The translations under genes and the position numbers were made by a program. DNA of 12,085 nucleotides from Dunaliella salina (lineage: Eukaryota > Chlorophyta > Chlorophyceae > Chlamydomonadales > Dunaliellaceae). The notes beneath the pieces were generated by a model that searched no databases, was not told the DNA's origin, and saw nothing but the letters and a program-made list of their open reading frames with translations. Location: the NCBI GenBank assembly GCA_002284615.2, contig MU069504.1:5510-17594 (forward strand), in the 5' to 3' direction. Of this stretch, positions 7,138 to 12,085 are shown piece by piece (the first letter of the stretch is position 1; each line of letters opens with the position of its first letter).

Positions 7138-8000
7138 AAGGTGACTTTCACCGGATGACTTGAAAATTTGAGAATAGGTGCACATTTGGTAAAAATTAAG
7201 GGCTGAAAAGTTGGATTTTCGAAAATCGGCCCAGGAGCGGGCTCAGGGGAGCTCCCAACCTCGTTTCAGATCAGATCGTGAGGTTTCCAAACATACTCTT
7301 AAATAACTGGCCAGGGAACAGCCCAAATCTTATAATTTTTATTTTGACAGATGCCTGCTATTGAGAGCTATCTGTAGACATGCTATTTGTGGGAAACAAC
7401 TCCCAGATAGGCAAGCTGACCTGGAAAATGTGCGTTTTTTGCCCATTTTGGTCATTTTGCCCACTCAAAACATGGCATAAAAGATGTGGAGTGCTATTTC
7501 CCTGTCCCTGACTTGGGATAGGTTCTTGGCATAGTATGATAAAGCAGCACGAGCAAAATGGGGCGGAAATAATGTTGCTCAGCGCTGATGCTTGCTAGAA
7601 TCATTGCTTTTTTGATGCTTAAAATGTACGTTTGAGCCCACTCCTGACCAGCCAGGCAATTTTTTTGCGCAACTCTTGCTGCTAACCTTTCCTGACATCA
7701 CAAGGTATCCAACGATGTGCTTCTTGACCAAAACGGATGACTTTGAGAATGACCCAAATTTTTAGGTGCAAATTTGCCCAAGTGCTGACACAAAAAAATG
7801 GCTTTTGGTGCATCAAGCGCCTTCAGGATGATTTTTTTGGCACGAAACTCGGCATGGGGGCCCAGCATGGTGTTTTGAAGGGGTTGTGTGTGGGAAATTG
7901 GGAATGCGCGGGTGTGTGGGTGCCTGCTGGGGGAAACATGCTCATTTTCCAGGCATAAATGCATGCTGGGTGTGGCTAGCTGCGGTTCACATAGATGTGT

Positions 8001-8615
8001 TTAGATTGGAGCCAAAATCTGCACATGCCTTAATAATGATAAGACAGACAAATAGAAGGAGCAGCACTCCTTACAGCTCTTCGCCAGCTCCTTGTCCTTG
8101 CATGTCATCCCCTGAAAACTTACCCAGACCTCACAGGTACCCAGAGCCACCCTACAACCCAGGGCCTGCAAGGTTTGGGGCAGCGCATGGTCAGCTGTCC
8201 AGCGTTTTGCGTTTTGGTGATGAACATGCAGGGGTGGTGTCAGGTGTGCTGCAGAGGCGCCCCCTGGCCTCAACTGCATGCATTTTGACTTTATTAGCCC
8301 TAGCATGTGCTCCTTAAGTGCTGGAGTGCACTCAGCAGGCCAGCTAGGGTGCATGTATGTGCGATGTACCCCATGCCACCCACTCAGCATGTTCACAGCC
8401 TGCAGCTGAAGCAGCCTGGCCGCAGGATGTACTTCCTCATGTCCTGGAGCACGTCTGGGACAGGGTGGGGCAGGCTGTCCGAGCTGCCGCAGGCTCCAGG
8501 GTGCTCCTTCCTGCTGGTCAAACCTCCGCGACAGTTGCTGCCGCTCCAGCTGTGCGGAGTCACTGCCCCAAAATTTGGAAAATTCATTGGATAAAAGAGA
8601 GTACTCGTGCCCCAA
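8001..8615 (-). other. 204-codon open frame inside the DNA transposon, coding status doubtful
   Basis: This is the longest open frame in the element, from an ATG at 8615 to a TAA at 8003-8001 on the minus strand. The product is rich in Pro, Ala, Gln and His, has no visible catalytic triad or BED zinc finger, and I recognise no family. It lies in the GC-rich part, where plus-strand frames 8307-8594 and 8357-8740 and minus frame 8393-8935 are also open. That is the usual effect of high GC and not proof of coding. It could be a captured gene fragment or a decayed N-terminal exon of a transposase. I list it because it is the only candidate cargo. Confidence 0.2.
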
Positions 8616-8924
8616 AAGCGGCGAGTTTGGTAGCCCGTCAAGGAGGCGATGTCGCGAAACCAGTCAAGTTTTCGAACCTGACAGCTAGTGCACCGGGCCT
8701 CATAAAACGAGTGCAGATGAACTTTTTTAATTGCATTTAATAAGTTCGACCCTTCAAATTGAGCTCCACGTGTTTTAGGACCTTCCGGACTATGTCTGGA
8801 CCCCCACCTCCTGTATCTCCCCAACCACTGCACCATCCCAGATTCTGAGACCAGCTTTTCTGCCTCATTTTGCACCATAAAACTGTTCATGAAGTCAAAA
8901 ATGGGATTGGAGCGACTTGGTCTG

Positions 8925-8940
8925 GGGGTGAACACCCCTA
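8925..8940 (-). repeat. Right terminal inverted repeat, palindromic
   Basis: GTGAACACCCCTA (8928-8940) is the reverse complement of the left end. Positions 8925-8938 are a perfect palindrome, GGGGTG, AA, CACCCC, so a single strand could form a 6-bp stem. Confidence 0.85.
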
Positions 8941-8945
8941 CCTGG
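8941..8945. other. Target-site duplication, right copy
   Basis: CCTGG follows the right end of the transposon and matches 7115-7119. It is followed by AAACCTGCCTAG, the expected continuation of the interrupted repeat unit. Confidence 0.85.
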
Positions 8946-9220
8946 AAACCTGCCTAGAAAGAACTTCCTGATTACGTTATTAGTAATCAAGCAGAATATC
9001 AGGTAATTTCGCTCTCCTGGAAATCTGTCCAGAAATCATCCAGAAAAGAACTTCCTGATTACCTCATCAGTAACCGAGGAGAAATTGGGTAATTTCACTT
9101 TCCTGAAAATCTGACTGGAATTCATTCAGAAAAGAACTCTATGATTACCAAAATGGCAATTAGAGCAGAAATCAGCTTACACTTGCTGGTCCAGAAATTG
9201 GTAAATAGTCAAGAATGCTT
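8946..9220 (+). repeat. 86-bp tandem repeat array, right part
   Basis: The interrupted unit ends at 8963 and lacks about 12 bp found in its neighbours. Complete units follow at 8964-9050 (87 bp) and 9051-9136 (86 bp). A degraded unit begins at 9137 with CTCTATGATTACC and fades by about 9220. Identity drops to the right, so the array merges into the older repeats beyond it. Confidence 0.8.
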
Positions 9221-9435
9221 TTAAACTTCTGCCACATTAATTGTTGACCAGGGTAAATGTCAGGAATAGAAGCCGTGTTTTCTTTCAGGGAAGGTACCAG
9301 TAATCAGTGAGAAGCAAATGAACGCCTTGTCAGGTTACCAGTCAAACAAACAAAAAACTTAATTGCCATCTCTTAGAGATCAGGGAACAATTACCGATCT
9401 AGAAATTGGTCAGTAAACAGGCACGGATGCTTTCT

Positions 9436-9452
9436 AGCTTGTGATGCAAGCT
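9436..9452. repeat. Short inverted repeat
   Basis: AGCTTG and CAAGCT face each other across TGATG. It lies in non-coding repeat DNA and no function is implied. Confidence 0.6.
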
Positions 9453-9542
9453 GTATCTTGCGCAAATGTGCCTTCACCAGGTAATAGGCCAGAAATTGAA
9501 GCTGCATTTACTGCCAGAAAATGCATTAGGAAACAATGGTAA

Positions 9543-9560
9543 GCAGAGCGTATGCTCTGC
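9543..9560. repeat. Perfect 7-bp stem with 4-base loop
   Basis: GCAGAGC, GTAT, GCTCTGC. It lies inside the second ~230-bp unit and has no equivalent in the first, so it is probably a local change. It has no U-tract and no gene next to it, so I do not call it a terminator. Confidence 0.6.
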
Positions 9561-9650
9561 CTGGTTACCAGCCTCGCACATGAACATCACTAGGGATTAA
9601 TTTGTCTTCTTCTCCTGAAAACACGAGGGCCAGTCATCAGAAAAATGGTT

Positions 9651-10440
9651 TTCTAGGAATCAACGGAACAGTTCCTATTGGAGGAAACGAGGTGGCTCAT
9701 TTGATGGTTTCTAGAAATCAGTCAATTGGCCATGTAGAGTTTCCCAGCAGGTGTTCTCGAGCATAAAAAATAGTGTGTGGAAGGTGCGCTTGGCGTGGCC
9801 TAGTTGCATGACAGTGTGCATGCATGTATGAAGGTTTCAGTTTTAATCTGGCAAAATGCAATCAAACTGGATCTGATCTGATTGTCATAATTGATATGTA
9901 AACGTGAAGGTCACCAGTAATCATGAGTAAGACAATTTCTAATGCAGGCAGAAATCACTGATGAGGTGATCACCACCAGCATGACTGCCTAGTTTTTAAG
10001 AATCGATATGTCCCAAGCCATTCTGATGTCAATAACATGATTAAAAGGATACATGATGGTAATCAGTGATTAAAAAGCAATTTCTAATGCAAGCAGAACT
10101 CGGTCAGAATATGGTTGCCAACAGCATAAGTACCTAATATCTAGTAATCGAGAAAATGCAAGTCATCTTGTTGTGAAAAACACGATTTCTAGAAAACATG
10201 GCGGTTATTGATAATTACTAAGACACATTACCTTTACAAAATTCTATTTTCAAGCAATTTCGGTGAAGAAAACAGGCTTTGCACGCTTGGAACCACCTGT
10301 TAGTTGGCACGTTCGGCTTGAGCGTGCATGCACGTTCGCGGAGACCAGAGAACGATTGAGAAATCACTGATTACAAACCCGATTCGAAATTTCTTTTCTA
10401 GAAATCGCACTTTTCATGATTACCAGGTAACCAAGAGGGA
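9651..10440. repeat. Old diverged satellite-like DNA with a 145-bp offset pair
   Basis: CAATTTCTAATGCAGGCAGAA begins at 9933 and a near copy begins at 10078 (offset 145). The sequences around both share a GTAATCA-type lead and a CCAGCAT/CAACAGCAT segment with CCTA after it. Words such as TCTAGAAATCA, GTAATCA and TTACCAG recur through the stretch. No open frame of note and no domain are visible. Confidence 0.5.
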
Positions 10441-11226
10441 CTAGGCTGGTGAAGAACATTCCGACGTGCATATTCCTATTCTTGGGGATTATAAAATCGC
10501 CACAACTCTCAAAGACTTCATGACCCAAGATGATGTCTTAGGATTTGCCAACTTGGTGCCTGCATGCCTGAAATGTTCTTGGTATTGAATTAGCCACAAA
10601 GCAATTCCGAACCTTCTTATCTTAAATGTGATGGTCCACTTCAACGGGTACTTACGTCAATTCAACAGAGTGCGCTTTTAACGGTAGTCAGGAATCGTTC
10701 TACCTGATTACAAGAGCGTTCCCTGGTTCTTAGTTCAACGTGGAAACGTTACGCATGTCAAAGAGGCGTTCGCTATGTCCGATCGGTTGTAGCCGATTGT
10801 TCCAAGTATCGCTTTTCAGACTGGAATGGTCTGGTAACAGACACTTTCTCTGCTTCAGCAAATGATGTCTCCTCGATATTGCTTCAGATGGCATTGAGTT
10901 GCACATGTATCATACTTTTTGGGGCGGAGCTTTCCTTCCGGGAGCGTAGCCCCCATAGTTTTCTTCTGTCAACACTGAAAGAATAAAGCTTAGAGCCACC
11001 CAGGCCACTTCAGCTCATAAGAATGGTACCATCTGAAAGCTAGTTTCAAACTGATTCTGGAACTACTGTCGGGTGCTCGGTAAAGTCCCCTTGCCCAGGC
11101 GAGGTTATGAGAACTGCACTGAAGCATTCCGTCCATGCCGAACATTCGGCCTGTACAACAGTTTCAGCAACACGATAAAATCATATTTTTGCCTGTTTCC
11201 ACATTGAGTTGGCGTAGACGTGGTTT
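10441..11226. other. Unassigned region before LINE copy E
   Basis: No gene is supported. A plus-strand stop-free stretch at 10708-10986 (92 codons, no ATG at its start) crosses a GC-rich hairpin and shows no domain. A shorter one ending near 10588 reads GDYKIATTLKDFMTQDDVLG; it is also unrecognised. Either could be a decayed N-terminal part of the element whose RT begins at 11227, but nothing in the sequence proves it. Confidence 0.5.
10921..10953. repeat. GC-rich hairpin, 33 bases
   Basis: GGGGC at the start pairs with GCCCC at the end. Inside, after a 3-by-3 internal loop, GCTTTCC pairs with GGGAGC through one G-T pair and one bulged T, closing a TTCC loop. It stands out from AT-rich flanks (CTTTTT before, ATAGTTTTC after). 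It resembles the small GC-rich palindromes common in organelle genomes of some chlorophycean algae, but I cannot confirm a match. Confidence 0.5.
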
Positions 11227-12085
11227 ACAGACATCGCTGCAACAGGCACTCTCCTGGAGACATGCTGTCGTGTAACACCCTCGACCCTTATCCAAGACTG
11301 GTGTATCCATTACAAGAAAATACCAGATACCCAATTCGGTTTTTTCCAAGGACGAAATACTCTTCAACCAATCTTCATCCTTTGAGATCTTAAACATGCT
11401 GCCCAAAAAACCCAAGCTGATACCTCCAGGTTATTTTCAGCATTTATCGATTTTCAGCAGGCCTACGATTTGATACCTAGAAACAAACTGCGGAACCACT
11501 TACATTGTTGTCAAATGCCTCAACACCTTATCCATACTCTCCAAGACCTGTACCACATGGATGAATACATCAATTAGACGGAGACAAAATAGCAAATTTC
11601 AAGCCAATATACGGTGTGAAGCAAGGATGCCCCCTCTCACCTCTTCTCTTTGCCGTTTACCTAAATGACATAGACATTTTTTTTGATTTAGATTTAGATT
11701 TACATTTGGGGACTTTCAGCCAGATTGTTCGACTGATCAGCCTGTGACTGGTCCTCGCCAGCCAACATAATATCCATAAGCTCAGTGTTGCTGAAGGTAT
11801 TCAGGGCGCTCTGACTGCGATCCCTAACTTCTTGGTGACTCACAAGCTCTTTGCAGACGATCTGGCATTGCTAGCAAACAGACGACTTAACTTACAAGCG
11901 CTTCTCAAAAACTTGAAAACATACGCCATAAAAAAGTCTCTGGTCGTCAATACACAAAAATCACAAATCATTTGTTTCAATTCCAGATCTTGCAACCTCC
12001 CCTCTTTCTTTTATGATGGATCTCCGTTGACTTATACTGACCATTTCAAATACCTGGGGATGGTTTGCAACAAAAATCTAAGTCT
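11227..12085 (+). pseudogene. LINE copy E: reverse transcriptase domain, runs off the right edge
   Basis: This is the RT of a non-LTR element, which would copy the element's RNA at a nicked target. The frame reads IAATGTLL near 11233, then IPDTQFGFFQGRNTLQPIF, FIDFQQAYDLIPRNKL (first catalytic Asp 11449-11451), GVKQGCPLSPLLFAVYLNDI (Gln 11622-11624) and LFADDLALL (Asp pair 11856-11861). KYLGM follows near 12048. The order FxDF, QGCPLSPLLF, FADD, KYLGM is diagnostic. Damage is a TGA at 11383-11385, a one-base shift near 11575 with TAG 11575-11577, and an insertion after LNDID. From 11766 to the edge the frame is intact. RNase H and endonuclease would be expected to the right. Whether this is the same family as A and B cannot be tested, since those lack RT. 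Confidence 0.88.
11677..11764 (-). mobile_element. SINE-like insertion within the RT of copy E
   Basis: About 88 bases interrupt the RT between LNDID and SVAEGIQGAL. Read on the minus strand they end in an AAATC-type hexamer repeated three times (plus-strand GATTTA x3, 11685-11702) followed by eight A (plus-strand T run, 11677-11684). That is the tail of a retroposed sequence. ACAT occurs on both sides (11674-11677 and 11765-11768), too short to be a convincing target duplication. The RT frame is the same before and after, but a TGA falls inside. The boundaries are approximate, and the parent SINE or LINE is not identified. Confidence 0.6.

Larger units (their letters stand above)
7120..8940. 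mobile_element. Non-autonomous DNA transposon, hAT-like ends, 1,821 bp
   Basis: The ends are TAGGGGTGTTCAC (7120-7132) and its exact reverse complement (8928-8940), flanked by CCTGG on both sides. Removing the element and one CCTGG rejoins a normal 86-bp repeat unit, which fixes both boundaries to the base. Ends starting TAGGG resemble hAT termini; hAT elements usually make 8-bp duplications, though 5-bp groups are described, so the superfamily is tentative. The left half is AT-rich and the part from about 8050 to 8560 is GC-rich. Open frames exist on both strands (for example 8001-8615 minus, 204 aa), but none shows a transposase motif I can recognise, and overlapping frames look equally coding. 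The GC-rich part might be captured host sequence. Confidence 0.85.
9190..9650 (+). repeat. Diverged ~230-bp direct duplication
   Basis: Shared landmarks recur in the same order: CCAGAAATTGGT at 9191 with CTAGAAATTGGT at 9399 (offset 208), ACCAGGGTAA at 9247 with ACCAGGTAAT at 9476 (offset 229), and GGTTACCAG near 9333 and 9563 (offset 230). The words resemble those of the 86-bp units (GATTACC, AGAAAT), so this may be an older derivative of the same satellite. No gene is seen. Confidence 0.55.

Noticed and set aside
8393..8935. Minus-strand frame read as a BED zinc finger transposase (NPIFDFMNSF, CTSC, GTSTL)
   Set aside because: The His pair expected after the Cys pair is missing and the frame has no ATG near its start. 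The resemblance is too thin to call.
7115..8945. TA target duplication, as in Tc1/mariner elements
   Set aside because: Unoccupied repeat units have a single CCTGG followed by AA or GA, so the TA belongs to the element ends.
6896..9220. CRISPR array
   Set aside because: The repeats are 86 bp, contiguous and diverged, with no unique spacers and no cas genes, in a eukaryotic context.
10708..10986. 92-codon stop-free stretch as a gene
   Set aside because: It has no ATG at its start and no domain, and it runs through a structured hairpin whose sequence would dictate the protein.
11164..11415. Minus-strand open frame, 83 aa
   Set aside because: It is a shadow of the RT frame on the plus strand (QFGFFQGRNTLQP lies within it).
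11685..11702. Telomere-like repeat from GATTTA x3
   Set aside because: There are only three units, next to a homopolymer and inside an RT gene. A retroposon tail explains it better than a telomere.

Overview
This window looks like repeat-dense nuclear DNA of a green alga, not a bacterial or viral gene cluster. I see no intact protein-coding gene, rRNA, tRNA or CRISPR array. Almost everything recognisable is decayed mobile DNA. The reverse transcriptase, RNase H and C-terminal protein sequences resemble, from memory and not from a search, non-LTR elements abundant in Chlamydomonadales such as Haematococcus. The species assignment is therefore an inference.

Layout. Positions 1-227 hold a stop-free minus-strand stretch that runs off the left edge. 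Positions 338-2680 hold copy A (+) of a LINE-type retrotransposon: linker, RNase H, CCHC zinc motif, PD-(D/E)xK-like endonuclease and 3' UTR, broken by at least five frameshifts. Positions 3130-3440 hold copy C, antisense, with only the last coding bases and the 3' UTR. Positions 3525-5783 hold copy B (+), with the same domains as A. It is bracketed by a near-identical ~30-bp direct repeat and contains 17 undetermined bases. Positions 5814-6650 carry only short direct repeats. Positions 6655-6885 hold copy D, an antisense RNase H fragment from a different LINE lineage. It abuts an ~86-bp tandem repeat array (6896 to ~9220).

That array is split by a 1,821-bp DNA transposon (7120-8940). Its 13-bp terminal inverted repeats and 5-bp target duplication (CCTGG) can be checked directly against the neighbouring repeat units. 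Positions 9190-10440 hold older diverged repeats with ~230-bp and 145-bp offsets. Positions 10441-11226 are unassigned, apart from a strong GC-rich hairpin at 10921-10953. Positions 11227-12085 hold copy E (+), a reverse transcriptase pseudogene interrupted by a short SINE-like insertion and running off the right edge.

How the parts fit. Copies A, B and C belong to one family. Combining RNase H with a C-terminal CCHC motif, an RHN motif and RPD...ExK matches the restriction-like endonuclease (RLE) module of R2-type elements. The best-known algal relative is the Dualen/RandI clade of Chlamydomonas. Copy E could be the RT portion of a related element. The 3' UTRs of A, B and C share a small hairpin whose stem is kept by a compensatory base-pair change, a candidate recognition structure for the element's own reverse transcriptase.
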